Part shown: positions 49,222-57,631 of the stretch, in pieces
Layout: every line of letters starts with the position of its first letter
Position numbering within the stretch: position 1 is the first letter of the stretch
Assembly (NCBI RefSeq): GCF_002086485.1
Contig: NZ_MVHF01000009.1
Coordinates: 1-64,000, forward strand
Reading direction: 5' to 3'
DNA length: 64,000 bases
From: Mycobacterium aquaticum
GTDB taxonomy: Bacteria > Actinomycetota > Actinomycetes > Mycobacteriales > Mycobacteriaceae
Made by a program: the position numbers and the translations under genes
The notes under the pieces: generated by a model
Told to the model about the DNA's origin: nothing
Seen by the model: only the letters and a program-made list of their open reading frames with translations
Databases searched by the model: none

Positions 49222-50607
49222 ATGGGCCGATGGACATGGGCCCGACGGATCCTCGGCGTACTGACAGTGCTGGCGATTGTCGGATCCATCGACGCCCCAG
49301 CAGCATTCGCCGTAGACCCACCTGTGGTGCCACCGGGACCGCCGCCGGCTGGGCCCGTGGCCCCCGCGGACCCGACCGAGCAGAAGACGGTGTGCGCGGT
49401 CACCGGTACGCGCCCGGGCACGGACTATACGATGGCCCCGATCGCGGAGGCCATGCTGCGGTACCGCGACGCCTGGGCGTATTCGACGGGTGCCGGACAG
49501 AAGGTCGCTGTCATCGACACCGGTGTGAACCCCAACCCACGGCTGCCCGCGTTGGAACCCGGCGGCGACTACGTGTCCGGCGGGGACGGCCTGTCGGATT
49601 GCGACGCGCACGGCACCCTCATCGCCGGGATCATCGCGGCCAAGCCGAGCGCCACCGATGCGTTCGCAGGTGTGGCGCCCGACGCCGCGATTCTGTCGAT
49701 CCGGCAGAACAGTGCCTCGTTCGCGGTCAAAGGGTTCGGGCAGCAGGAGGATCGCAACGCGGTGTCCCCGGGCACCGGGCCTGCCGGTTACGGCAACACC
49801 CACACGCTGGCACTGGCGGTGACGCATGCGGTCGATCTCGGCGCCACAGTCATCAACATGTCCGAATTGGCCTGTGCGCCTGCGTCGGTCGGGATCGACG
49901 ATGCCGACCTGGGCCGAGCACTGAGGTATGCCTTCGAACGCAACGTCGTGGTGGTCGCGGCGGCGGGCAACGTCGACAAACAGGGTCCGTGCGCAATCCA
50001 GAACACGATGACGGACCCGAATCTGCCGGTGCAGGCCGCGTGGCGGACGGTGCGGACGGTGGCCAGCCCAGCGTGGTTCACCGATTACGTGCTGACCGTG
50101 GCAGCCCTGTCCCCTTACGGCGAACCGTCGGATTTCAGCCTGCACGGGCCGTGGATACAGGTGGCGGCACCTGGTGAGCAGGTGGTGTCCCTCAATCCTG
50201 TCGGCGCGGGTCTGACGAATGCCATCATGGGCCAGCAAGGATTGGCGCCGCTCAACGGAACCAGCTATGCGGCACCGTATGTCGCCGGCTTGGCCGCACT
50301 CATCCGGGCCAGGTTCCCGCAACTGACGGCGGCACAGGTGATGGACCGGATCAAACGGACCGCGCACACTCCGGGCCAGGGACCGAACATCGCGACAGGC
50401 TACGGGTTGATCGACCCGGTGGCCGCACTGAGCTCGAGCCTGCCCGCTGACCCACCGGTGGCCCGAGCCGCAGCGCCGATCGCGGGGCCACCGATCCCGG
50501 ATCCCGTGAGCACCCGCGCCCGGACCATATCGTTCATCGTCGCCGGCGGATGCGTTGCCGCAATGGTTTTCGCGTGGGCCGTGTACGTCGCCTACCGCAG
50601 GCGATGA
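49222..50607 (+). CDS. mycP: Mycosin (membrane-anchored subtilisin-like protease MycP)
   Basis: A 461-residue serine protease of the ESX complex. A signal peptide (about residues 1-30) leads to the subtilisin domain with D99 (VIDTGV), H130 (DAHGT) and S348 (NGTSYAAP), so the triad is intact. A proline-rich linker precedes a C-terminal transmembrane helix (about 433-455) and a basic end. MycP caps the periplasmic side of the complex and is needed for its stability. The ATG at 49222 follows the eccD stop by 2 bp. Confidence 0.95.
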   Translation: MGRWTWARRILGVLTVLAIVGSIDAPAAFAVDPPVVPPGPPPAGPVAPADPTEQKTVCAVTGTRPGTDYTMAPIAEAMLRYRDAWAYSTGAGQKVAVIDTGVNPNPRLPALEPGGDYVSGGDGLSDCDAHGTLIAGIIAAKPSATDAFAGVAPDAAILSIRQNSASFAVKGFGQQEDRNAVSPGTGPAGYGNTHTLALAVTHAVDLGATVINMSELACAPASVGIDDADLGRALRYAFERNVVVVAAAGNVDKQGPCAIQNTMTDPNLPVQAAWRTVRTVASPAWFTDYVLTVAALSPYGEPSDFSLHGPWIQVAAPGEQVVSLNPVGAGLTNAIMGQQGLAPLNGTSYAAPYVAGLAALIRARFPQLTAAQVMDRIKRTAHTPGQGPNIATGYGLIDPVAALSSSLPADPPVARAAAPIAGPPIPDPVSTRARTISFIVAGGCVAAMVFAWAVYVAYRRR

Positions 50608-50609
50608 CC

Positions 50610-50647
50610 CGAGCGGGGCGTCCGGACATCGCCGAACACCCCGCTCG
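50610..50647. terminator. Bidirectional terminator-like hairpin
   Basis: CGAGCGGGG (50610-50618) pairs perfectly with CCCCGCTCG (50639-50647), a 9-bp GC-rich stem around a 20-nt loop. It lies between the convergent mycP and Esx genes, 2 bp after the mycP stop. There is no U-tract, as is common in mycobacteria. Confidence 0.6.
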
Positions 50648-50654
50648 AGGCAAA

Positions 50655-50951
50655 TCAGAAATCCGCGGCGTTGGCGCGGTCGAGTGCCGCCATGAGGTCC
50701 TGCTGGTCGCGGCCGCGGTGGTTGCCCGCGGTCATCTCCTGCACCGCAGACTCCATCACGCTCGCGAGTTGCTGGTGTGCACTCTGCAGAGCCTGGGCAC
50801 CCTGGCCCTCATACACGCTGTAGAGCACCTTGAACACGGTGTCGACTTCCTGCTGGAGCGCGCGGGCATCGGACAGACCCGAGTCGAGGCTGTCGAGGTG
50901 CATGTGGTTCTGACCGAAGTCGTACTTGATGGTGCTGCCATCGAATGACAT
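50655..50951 (-). CDS. Esx protein of the WXG100 family with YEG in the turn
   Basis: A 98-residue helical-hairpin protein, the second gene of an esx pair. Length and heptad-like helices fit WXG100, but the turn motif is YEG at residues 47-49 rather than WXG. It likely forms a heterodimer with the product of the gene 21 bp upstream (GPWNG motif) and is probably a secreted substrate of this ESX system. No clear C-terminal YxxxD/E signal is seen. Confidence 0.82.
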   Translation of the reverse strand: MSFDGSTIKYDFGQNHMHLDSLDSGLSDARALQQEVDTVFKVLYSVYEGQGAQALQSAHQQLASVMESAVQEMTAGNHRGRDQQDLMAALDRANAADF

Positions 50952-50972
50952 GGGAATTCCTGCTTTCTGGAG

Positions 50973-51242
50973 CTAGGCCTGGTCGGCGTTGGCGATGCTG
51001 TGGATGTGGGTCTTGCCCTTTTCGGCGATGTTGGTCAGCGTCTGGATCAGCGCGTTGTACTCGTCGTGCTGCTGGGTCTTCATGTTGCTGAACTTGCCTG
51101 CCGCAACCCCGTTCCACGGCCCGCTGACCATGGTCTCGGTTTCACCGGTCATCTTGGCGACGATGCTGCGGGCTCGGCCCATGGCCTCGTCGATCTGGGT
51201 GATCTTGGCTGCTGCTTCCTGAGGGGTAAGTGCAACGACCAT
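50973..51242 (-). CDS. Esx protein of the WXG100 family
   Basis: An 89-residue small helical protein with the WXG motif WNG at residues 43-45 in the expected helix-turn-helix position. It is the upstream member of the esx pair. The ATG at 51242 is preceded by AGGAGAA at good spacing; the longer frame is rejected. It should pair with the YEG protein encoded downstream and be exported by EccC. Confidence 0.88.
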   Translation of the reverse strand: MVVALTPQEAAAKITQIDEAMGRARSIVAKMTGETETMVSGPWNGVAAGKFSNMKTQQHDEYNALIQTLTNIAEKGKTHIHSIANADQA

Positions 51243-51324
51243 CTGGTGGTTCTCCTGTCTGGTTCTCAAATCGTGCTATCTGCTACGGCGTCATACGTCT
51301 GTGTGGTGTCAACTCTCCCGTCGG

Positions 51325-52143
51325 CTACTGGGCGTCCCCCTCCCACCCGGCTGGTACCAGCTCGGCAAGTTGCGAAACTGCCTGCGCCACGCGGTGATCC
51401 GATCCGGGTTTGATGGTGGTCCACAGTTGGCCGGTCGGCGACACGCTCGGCGCGGACACGAGCCTGCCGCGTCTGGTGTAGAAGACGCCCACCGCGCCGG
51501 GCGTCCGGGTCACCCGATCAGCCGATGGATCCAGTGCGTGACAGACGATCTCGCCGAACGCGATCCGGGACGCGAACGCGGCGCCCAGCACCAGGGCGAC
51601 CTGGTGCCCGGCACCGAGCGCACGTAGCCGGTCGGTGAGGTAGGTGGCATCGTGACCGCCGTGGAGGCACTCGGTGAGCTCCACGGTCGGCGCACCGAAG
51701 CCGTCGACCGACGCCGGACCGGCTGCGGGTAGCTCGACCAGTACCGCGCGGATGAGTTCGGCAACGCCGCACCGGGAACCGAGCGTACGCAGCGTGACAG
51801 AGTTTCCGATGCGGCGGGCAGAGACGCCCAGGCTGCCGGTCTGGGCGACGCAGACCCTGGCCAGGCCGTCGGGGGTGACGAGGCGCAGCGCCAGTTCGCG
51901 CGACGGCCGGCGCAGTACCTGCACGAGGTCGGCCAGTTCGGGGAGCACGCCGCCGGTACTGAGCAACCCGCGCGACGTGAGGCTGCGGCCCGCGGCATCG
52001 TAGGCCCGCTCGAGGGCGCCGATGGTGCCGTGCCGCGGCCGCATGGCCAGCACCACGGGAAAGTCGGCGATACCCAGCCGGATACCGAGGGTGTGAAGCT
52101 CATCGTCGGTCAGCTCGAAAAGCGCTGTGGCCGGCGCGCTCAC
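51325..52143 (-). CDS. espG: EspG-family PE/PPE-specific chaperone
   Basis: A 272-residue cytoplasmic protein with the EspG pattern: FELTDDELHTLGIRLG at the N-terminus, a LSTGGVLPELADLVQVLRRP segment, and the C-terminal ...SPTGQLWTTIKPGSDHRVAQAVSQLAELV. EspG binds the tip of PPE proteins and delivers PE-PPE pairs to their cognate ESX. It overlaps the upstream PPE-like gene by 4 bp, consistent with serving the product. Length matches EspG1-EspG5. Confidence 0.85.
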   Translation of the reverse strand: MSAPATALFELTDDELHTLGIRLGIADFPVVLAMRPRHGTIGALERAYDAAGRSLTSRGLLSTGGVLPELADLVQVLRRPSRELALRLVTPDGLARVCVAQTGSLGVSARRIGNSVTLRTLGSRCGVAELIRAVLVELPAAGPASVDGFGAPTVELTECLHGGHDATYLTDRLRALGAGHQVALVLGAAFASRIAFGEIVCHALDPSADRVTRTPGAVGVFYTRRGRLVSAPSVSPTGQLWTTIKPGSDHRVAQAVSQLAELVPAGWEGDAQ

Positions 52144-53225
52144 GAGTCGTGGCTCCCGCCGCCGATGACCGCGGGAGCCACCCAGCGGTCGGCGACCTGC
52201 TCCAGGGCGGGCGGGGACTCGTCAGGCGTGTCGGTCTGCGGTACCGGGTCGACGAGGCCGTCGAAAAATGTGGTGTCGGGACCAGTGGTCTGCAGGAAAA
52301 TCGGTTCATGGTTGACCTGCGCGGCAGGCAGCCACGATGCCGGGGCGGCCGAAAGGCCAGCACTGGCTTCGCCGCCGCCCTCGAGCACTTCCGGTGGCCG
52401 TTGCGACTCGTAGTCGCGCCCGCCGTCATACCCGCGGGCCATCCCCGCCATCGGGGCGTACGGTGCGCCGGCGTAGCCGGATGCCGACGCCGCGCTCACC
52501 GCGGTGACCCGAGGCGAGGACTGAATTTCCTTGGAACCCGCGACATCCCGCGCGGTGCGCGGGCTCAGTGGCATGATCGGGGCGGCGGGAGCGGTGCCGC
52601 CACCCCCGCCGTGCCCGGGTGCGCCGCCGCCGGCGGCACCGGTCGCGGCGTCGGCTTTCGGATCGGAACCGGCGTGGCCACCGTGGACCACCGACGGCGG
52701 TGGTGGTTCGTCCCATGCGGTGGCCAGGGATACCGTGGCGTCCTCGTACTGGTGCATGACCGCTGCGGCGTCGGCCTCGGCCGATGTTGCGGCGGCATCG
52801 AATTCAGCGAACTGACCGCTGAGGACCGCGCCGTTGTAGGCGGCCAGCGAGGCCATCATGTCGCGCTGCGCCTGCGCCTCCACGGCCTCGCTGACACTGG
52901 GCATGGACATGATCGCGGTCGTGGCGGCAACGGCGGCCTCCTCGGCGCGTTGCCCGTTGGCCGCGGCGTTGAGAGCCGTGGCCCGCAACCAGTCCCCGAG
53001 CTGCTGCAGGCGGGTCAGCACCGCGGGAGTATGGGCGCTGTCCCATGACGTGCGTATCCGATCGAGGAGTTCGGCGTACTCGTCGGCGGCCGCCGCGAAG
53101 CCCGTCGCGACGCGTTCCCACGCCGCGCCGGCATCGCCGACCGACGACGGCCCCGGACCATCGGTGAGGTCGCGGGCCAACTGCTCGGCACTGCGCGACA
53201 CCCACACCACACCCGTGTAACCCAC
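52140..53225 (-). CDS. PPE-like secreted protein
   Basis: A 361-residue protein. Its first roughly 180 residues are helical and follow the PPE-domain pattern (GAAWERVATGFAAAADEYAELLDRIRTSWDS... with an SW turn near residues 60-61), but the Pro-Pro-Glu triplet itself is absent. The rest is a Gly/Pro/Ala-rich tail. It lies 30 bp downstream of a PE-like gene and 4 bp overlaps espG, the PE-PPE-EspG arrangement. It is probably co-secreted with the PE-like protein. The GTG at 53225 has AGGGG upstream. EspB-like or EspK-like identity is an alternative. Confidence 0.7.
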   Translation of the reverse strand: MGYTGVVWVSRSAEQLARDLTDGPGPSSVGDAGAAWERVATGFAAAADEYAELLDRIRTSWDSAHTPAVLTRLQQLGDWLRATALNAAANGQRAEEAAVAATTAIMSMPSVSEAVEAQAQRDMMASLAAYNGAVLSGQFAEFDAAATSAEADAAAVMHQYEDATVSLATAWDEPPPPSVVHGGHAGSDPKADAATGAAGGGAPGHGGGGGTAPAAPIMPLSPRTARDVAGSKEIQSSPRVTAVSAASASGYAGAPYAPMAGMARGYDGGRDYESQRPPEVLEGGGEASAGLSAAPASWLPAAQVNHEPIFLQTTGPDTTFFDGLVDPVPQTDTPDESPPALEQVADRWVAPAVIGGGSHDS

Positions 53226-53255
53226 GTTTACGGGACCCCTCGAATCTGCTGCCGG

Positions 53256-53549
53256 TCAGGCGGTGAATTCCGCGTCGGCGTCGATGACCTTGCCGGTGTT
53301 GCTCCGCAGGGCTGCGGCGATCTCCCGGAGTTCGGCGATCCCTGCCTCAGCGGATTCCGCGTAGGACGCGTGGACGGTGTTCAGTGTCGACGACGCCCGC
53401 GCCGAAACCTCGTCACGGCCCACCGGCACGGTGTCCAGATGGGGATGTTCGGCCTGCAGCAGGTCGGAAAGGCGACCGGCGATCGCGTCGAGCCTTGCTC
53501 CCACCTCGGTCAATTGCTGTGTCTCGATGGATAATCCGGACATCGTCAT
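53256..53549 (-). CDS. PE-family-like protein
   Basis: A 97-residue protein formed of two helices with the PE pattern (LTEVGARLDAIAGRLSDLL ... VPVGRDEVSARASSTLNTVHASYAESAEAGIAELREIAAALRSN): the VPVGRDEVSA turn resembles the VPAAADEVSA of PE proteins. It stops at the end of the domain, without a PGRS or other extension. It is immediately upstream of the PPE-like gene. The canonical YxxxD/E export motif is not evident. Confidence 0.72.
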   Translation of the reverse strand: MTMSGLSIETQQLTEVGARLDAIAGRLSDLLQAEHPHLDTVPVGRDEVSARASSTLNTVHASYAESAEAGIAELREIAAALRSNTGKVIDADAEFTA

Positions 53550-53585
53550 CCCCCAATCAGTTTCGAACCCGGTCGATTCAGTCGA

Positions 53586-54914
53586 TCACGAGCCCCTGGC
53601 GTTCACCGGTTCGGCTTCACCGATGACCGGCGGCGCTGCGGTCCCGAGGTCGCCGAGGATCTCATCTCCGTGATCGGTCGTGTGCAGGAACGCCGGTGCG
53701 GTGTGATGGCCCCCGGGGCGCCCGCCTGCGCCATGCGCCATGGGCGCCATCGGGCTTCCCATCATCGGTGTTCCGGTCAGGCCCGCGCCGGTCCGCGTCG
53801 GCCCGAGCGCACGCGTGGCGTCCTCGCTCACCGGCGGCACCGGCGGTGCGGACCGGGCCGCGAGGGTCGTCGCACCCAGGGCTGAGGCACCGCCCGCGCC
53901 TCCACCACCGGCGCTGCCGCCGCCCGAGGCGTGTGTCAGGCCGGCGGCGGTCGGCATGATGGCCGGTGTCGCGGCCGCCGACGGATCACCGGCACCCTGC
54001 TTGGCGCCTGCGCCTGCGAGCTGCGATGCCAGCTGCGACGCCGTCTGAGTACCCTGCTGCGCGGCCTGGGTGACGCTGTTCATCAATCCGGAAAGGCCCT
54101 GGGAGCCACCGGATGACGACGCTGCGGCGGGTGCCGCGGACTTTGCGGCGCTGGTCGCGGCCGTGGTCGGCGCCTCGGTCACCGGTAACGCCCGGCCGGC
54201 CTCGGTGACCTGCGCGGTCTGGCCGGAGAGCTCGGACTGCAATTCGGTCATGGCCTCGACGGCCTGGGTCACGGCATCGGTTGCGGCGCTCACCACCGCC
54301 GCCCAACCCCACGGGAAGATGATGTTCGGGCCGATCGCGGCCAAGGTGGCCATGAACTGGTTGATGATCGCGATCAACCGGGCTTCGGTCTGACTGACGG
54401 CCGCGGCTGCCGCTGTCAACGAGCTGCGCAGGGCCTGCGCCTGCGTACTGAGGTCGGCGCCGTTCTTCATCGCGGCCACGGTCTTGGCGGCCGCGGAGGT
54501 GGCGCCCGCGCCCTCCCAGTTGCCCGCCAGATTGCCCATGGCGGTGGTGAGATCGCCCGACGACGCGTCGAAGGCCTGAGATATGCCTTGGAACATCGTC
54601 GTGGGATCGAGCGCCTGGAACATGCCGGTGCCCAGGGTGCCGAGGGCATCGGTGATCGGCTGGATGAGCGCGGTCGGATCCATCGGGCTGGAGGGCTGGG
54701 CCGGCGGCTGATCGGGTGCCGGTGGGCGCGGCTGTGCGGGATAACCCAGCTGCGCGAGAATCTCGTGGACCGGCCGGTTGAGGTACTCGTTGAGGTTCTG
54801 TTCCTGAGCCGCTATCGCAGAACTCGCATCGAAACCCGGTAGCTGCTGGGCAAATTGAGCCGTCGCATGGTCGGGCCTGGTTACCGTGACGATCGGCGCA
54901 GGAGTGGCACCCAC
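53586..54914 (-). CDS. EspE/EspA-like ESX substrate
   Basis: A 442-residue Ala/Gly-rich protein. After a Pro-rich N-terminus, residues about 85-240 form a helical block with NWEGAGATSA (a WXG turn near 132) and QTEARLIAIINQFMATLAAIGPNIIFPWGWAAVVSAATDAV, which resembles the EspA/EspE family of ESX-1. A low-complexity tail with many Gly, Met and Pro follows. It lies 8 bp after a small EspF-like gene, and EspE-EspF and EspA-EspC are adjacent pairs. I first read it as a PPE, but there is no PPE motif and the order of genes favours EspE-like. Confidence 0.62.
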   Translation of the reverse strand: MGATPAPIVTVTRPDHATAQFAQQLPGFDASSAIAAQEQNLNEYLNRPVHEILAQLGYPAQPRPPAPDQPPAQPSSPMDPTALIQPITDALGTLGTGMFQALDPTTMFQGISQAFDASSGDLTTAMGNLAGNWEGAGATSAAAKTVAAMKNGADLSTQAQALRSSLTAAAAAVSQTEARLIAIINQFMATLAAIGPNIIFPWGWAAVVSAATDAVTQAVEAMTELQSELSGQTAQVTEAGRALPVTEAPTTAATSAAKSAAPAAASSSGGSQGLSGLMNSVTQAAQQGTQTASQLASQLAGAGAKQGAGDPSAAATPAIMPTAAGLTHASGGGSAGGGGAGGASALGATTLAARSAPPVPPVSEDATRALGPTRTGAGLTGTPMMGSPMAPMAHGAGGRPGGHHTAPAFLHTTDHGDEILGDLGTAAPPVIGEAEPVNARGS

Positions 54915-54922
54915 AGCGATTC

Positions 54923-55216
54923 CTAGCCCGACGAGGTCGAATCGGCGGCGGTCAGGGCGGTCTTGGCGGCTGTCGTGGTGCTGCTGATGCCGGCATGAAC
55001 CGCACCGACGAGCAGCGTGCCCGCCAGGTTGTTGGCCTGCGCGGGCCCGAACGCGGCCAGATAGGTGGCCCCGATCGGGCCTATCGCCACTGCCGCTGCT
55101 GTCAGCATGGCCGCCGAATCAGCCGACCCGGCAGTACTGATCAGCTCGCCCGCGCCGGCGTTCGCCGCAGCGAACGCGTCCATCCCCGCTGGGACAGCGG
55201 TCAAAGAAGAACTCAC
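54923..55216 (-). CDS. EspF/EspC-like small ESX substrate
   Basis: A 97-residue helical protein. The GTG at 55216 gives SSSLTAVPAGMDAFAAANAG at the start, with the hydrophobic IGPIGATYLAAFGPAQANNLAG in the middle. The pattern fits the EspC/EspF family (type VII secretion target), partners of EspA/EspE-type proteins. It precedes the EspE-like gene by 8 bp. A PE-type identity is a possible alternative; the PE turn motif is missing. Confidence 0.6.
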   Translation of the reverse strand: MSSSLTAVPAGMDAFAAANAGAGELISTAGSADSAAMLTAAAVAIGPIGATYLAAFGPAQANNLAGTLLVGAVHAGISSTTTAAKTALTAADSTSSG

Positions 55217-55435
55217 GCCAAAACTCCCCAAGTTTTGTTTCGTTCTGTGTGCGGCACGCACCATTGCAGAGGGCGGTGACAGGGTGACACCCGGTCTCGA
55301 AGTCTAGCCCGCACCAGTCACTTTGGCGAGGTATGACAGTTAAGCCCTTGTGCGCCAGATGAAGCGGTAATCCGGTTTGTACCACCACAGGATTCGGCCC
55401 ACGGCAGCCGGCTGCGACGCGGCCGCACATGCGAT
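55217..55435. other. Intergenic region upstream of the minus-strand substrate block
   Basis: These 219 bp separate the EspF-like gene from the YbaB-like genes on the same strand. They are lower in GC than their surroundings and probably hold a promoter for the substrate block running from the EspF-like gene to the Esx pair. I see no conserved gene in them. Confidence 0.4.
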
Positions 55436-55777
55436 CTAGATGGGGTTTCCGCCGGGATCACCCGACGGGTCGGCCCGCAATCGTTCGAACTCGAGCCGGA
55501 ATTGTGCGATGAGTTGATCGCGCCGGGCCAACGCCGCTTTGGCCGCTGTCTGCCCAATGTTCACGATCAATTCAGATAACTCGTTGGGGCTCAACTGCGT
55601 TGCTGCACTGCCCAAGGTCAGGTCGGTCAGTGCACCCATGGCATCCACTTCCACCGACACCGCGCGGTTGCGGGTGGTGGCGCGGACGCGGATGGCGTCG
55701 CAATGATCGTTGAGGCTATGCAGTAGGTCGCGCTGCCGTGCGATGCGGGCGACGACACTGTCGGCCAGCCCCGTCAC
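55436..55777 (-). CDS. YbaB/EbfC-like ESX-associated protein (EspL-like)
   Basis: A 113-residue protein with the YbaB fold pattern: an N-terminal helix, then AVSVEVDAMGALTDLTLGSAATQLSPNELSELIVNIGQTAAKAA, and a charged C-terminal helix. Nucleoid-associated YbaB-like proteins such as EspL occur in ESX-1 loci and act as chaperone-like stabilisers. The start overlaps the stop of the upstream gene (ATGA). Its role here is unknown. Confidence 0.72.
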   Translation of the reverse strand: MTGLADSVVARIARQRDLLHSLNDHCDAIRVRATTRNRAVSVEVDAMGALTDLTLGSAATQLSPNELSELIVNIGQTAAKAALARRDQLIAQFRLEFERLRADPSGDPGGNPI

Positions 55778-56094
55778 ACCGACCTCAGCCAGCTGTCGGG
55801 AAGTACCTCGTCGTCGCGATCGGTCGCGGCCTCGGCGCGACGCAGGTCATCTTCGGTGGCCAGCTGCAGATTTCGGATGACGACGGGGTCGACATCGTGT
55901 GCCGACAACTCGCGCCGGCGGGCCACTTGCGCGCGCGCAGCGGCCAGTCGGCACAGCCCCAAGATCTCCTCGGCGAGCAGTCGCGGATCCTTGTTCATCT
56001 CGCGCGCGTCAATTTTGAGTGCCAGCGGCAGTCCGCGTTCGGTTGTGGTGACACTGATCCCGCCGGTGCGGGAGCGTGCAGACGGGAAATCCAC
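55774..56094 (-). CDS. EspH/EspD-like ESX-associated protein
   Basis: A 106-residue acidic-basic protein. The stretch GISVTTTERGLPLALKIDAR ... RLLAEEILGLCRLAAARAQ follows the same YbaB-like strand-strand-helix layout seen in EspH and EspD of ESX-1. It is first of a two-gene unit with the EspL-like gene (4-bp overlap), divergent from the first EspI-like gene. Family assignment is by pattern and context. Confidence 0.62.
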   Translation of the reverse strand: MDFPSARSRTGGISVTTTERGLPLALKIDAREMNKDPRLLAEEILGLCRLAAARAQVARRRELSAHDVDPVVIRNLQLATEDDLRRAEAATDRDDEVLPDSWLRSV

Positions 56095-56169
56095 CAGTGC
56101 GGCTCCTCGTGAAAGAGTTTGCTACTAGGCCAGATAACGGCGATTCGCGCCGGATGCTCCCGGCCCGGT

Positions 56170-56180
56170 CAATTCAGTAC
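56170..56180. promoter_or_regulatory. CAATTCAGTAC motif upstream of the first EspI-like gene
   Basis: CAATTCAGTAC lies 46 bp before the probable start of the first EspI-like gene, in the divergent 130-bp region. A nearly identical CAACTCAGTAC occurs 25 bp before the EspC-like gene at 60741. A shared operator is possible. Confidence 0.35.
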
Positions 56181-56226
56181 GATACCAATCGGGCGCCGAT
56201 CTACGACGTGGAAGGACCGGAGGACG

Positions 56227-57609
56227 TTGGCCAATCACAATGGGGCGCCTGCCCAGCCGCCCTGGTTGCAGGGATACCGGCCGCGCTCCGACGCGACGCT
56301 GCCGGCGTTGCCCGCTGACGACTTTGTATCGGAAGTGCCGGTCAGAGGCGATTCCACTCAGGACTCGGAAGTTGCTGACACGGCTGTCAATTCGACCAAC
56401 GGGCAGAGGGACAAAATTGACGCAGATTCCGAATTGGCGGCGCCACAACAGGATTCGTTTGTAGACTCGCACGACCCTGTCGAGGCGCGGGCCGCCGAGC
56501 TGCTGAATCTGCTGGGCCAGAACCGGCCGAGGGTTGACGAGCCCATCGATGAGGAGCCGGACCGGCCCGTCGACCCGCAGCCGAAGGACACGACGCACGA
56601 GCGCGCCGCAATCCCTCAGTGGGAAGTCCCGCGCTGGGAATCGGCCCCGTCGGGTCCCCCGCAGTACCCGTCGCAACATCACACGCTGCGTCCCCTCGAT
56701 GAGGCTGCCATCGCCAACCGCGGCCGCTTCGCTCCGCGGTCCGGATGGCGTCGCGCTGTCTACCGAATGAGCGCGGGGCGCGTCAATCCAGGTGACTCGG
56801 CGCGAGACCGTCGGCGCGACGAGACGTACGCCCGTATCCGCCAACCCATCCGCGGTGATTTCCGCATCGCGGTGCTGTCGATCAAGGGCGGGGTCGGCAA
56901 GACCACGACGACCTTGGGTCTGGGATCGGCTTTCGCCCGGATCCGCACGGACCGGGTCATCGCGGTGGACGCCAATCCCGATCGCGGCACGTTGGCACAG
57001 CGCGTCGATGATCCGTCCCGGGCCACGGTGCGCGATCTCCTCAGTGATCCCAACATCACGCGCTATTCGGATGTCCGCGCCTACACCCGCATGTCGGAGA
57101 GCCGACTGGAGGTCCTGGGCAGTCCGATCGACCCGGCGATCTCCGAGGCGTTCTGCGAGGTCGATTACCGCCGCACGATCGACATCCTGCAGAGCTACTA
57201 CAACATCGTGCTCACCGACTGTGGCACCGGCATCATGCATTCAGCGATGGCCGGGGTATTGGACCTGGCACACGCCATCGTGCTGGTGAGTTCGCCGGCC
57301 CTCGACGCTGCGCGCAGCGCTTCGGCAACGCTGGAATGGCTGACCCAACACGGCTATTCGGGCTTGGCACAGGAATCACACCTGGTGCTCAGCTCGGCGC
57401 GGCCCGGCGGATCGGCCGTGCATATGGAGAAAGTTCACGAGCATTTCCAATCCAGGTGCCGATCTGTTCACCTGATTCCGTTCGACTTCCATCTGGCCGA
57501 AGGTGGGGAAATCGACGTGGACTTGCTCAAACCCGCGACCTTCGAGGCGTATGTCGAACTGGCGGGGGCAATTTCGGAGAAGTTCGGCTTACTGCGGCCG
57601 AACTCCTGA
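56227..57609 (+). CDS. EspI-like ParA/MinD-type ATPase, first copy
   Basis: A 460-residue protein. Residues 1 to about 190 are hydrophilic, Pro/Asp/Glu-rich and probably disordered. The C-terminal domain is a deviant-Walker ATPase with KGGVGKTTT at 220-228, VDANPDRGTLAQR, and LTDCGTG. ESX-1 EspI and the ESX-2 protein Rv3888c have this domain; EspI modulates secretion in response to ATP level. No ATG is available near the conserved part; the TTG at 56227 follows GGAGG closely and gives ANHNGAPAQPPW. It is the first gene of a plus-strand unit with eccA. Confidence 0.85.
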   Translation: MANHNGAPAQPPWLQGYRPRSDATLPALPADDFVSEVPVRGDSTQDSEVADTAVNSTNGQRDKIDADSELAAPQQDSFVDSHDPVEARAAELLNLLGQNRPRVDEPIDEEPDRPVDPQPKDTTHERAAIPQWEVPRWESAPSGPPQYPSQHHTLRPLDEAAIANRGRFAPRSGWRRAVYRMSAGRVNPGDSARDRRRDETYARIRQPIRGDFRIAVLSIKGGVGKTTTTLGLGSAFARIRTDRVIAVDANPDRGTLAQRVDDPSRATVRDLLSDPNITRYSDVRAYTRMSESRLEVLGSPIDPAISEAFCEVDYRRTIDILQSYYNIVLTDCGTGIMHSAMAGVLDLAHAIVLVSSPALDAARSASATLEWLTQHGYSGLAQESHLVLSSARPGGSAVHMEKVHEHFQSRCRSVHLIPFDFHLAEGGEIDVDLLKPATFEAYVELAGAISEKFGLLRPNS

Positions 57610-57631
57610 ACGACGACACAGTCAGGACACC

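Noticed and set aside
53586..54914. Classification as a PPE protein
   Set aside because: There is no N-terminal PPE triplet; the helical QTEARL...GWAAVVSAATDAV block and the adjacent EspF-like gene fit EspE/EspA better.
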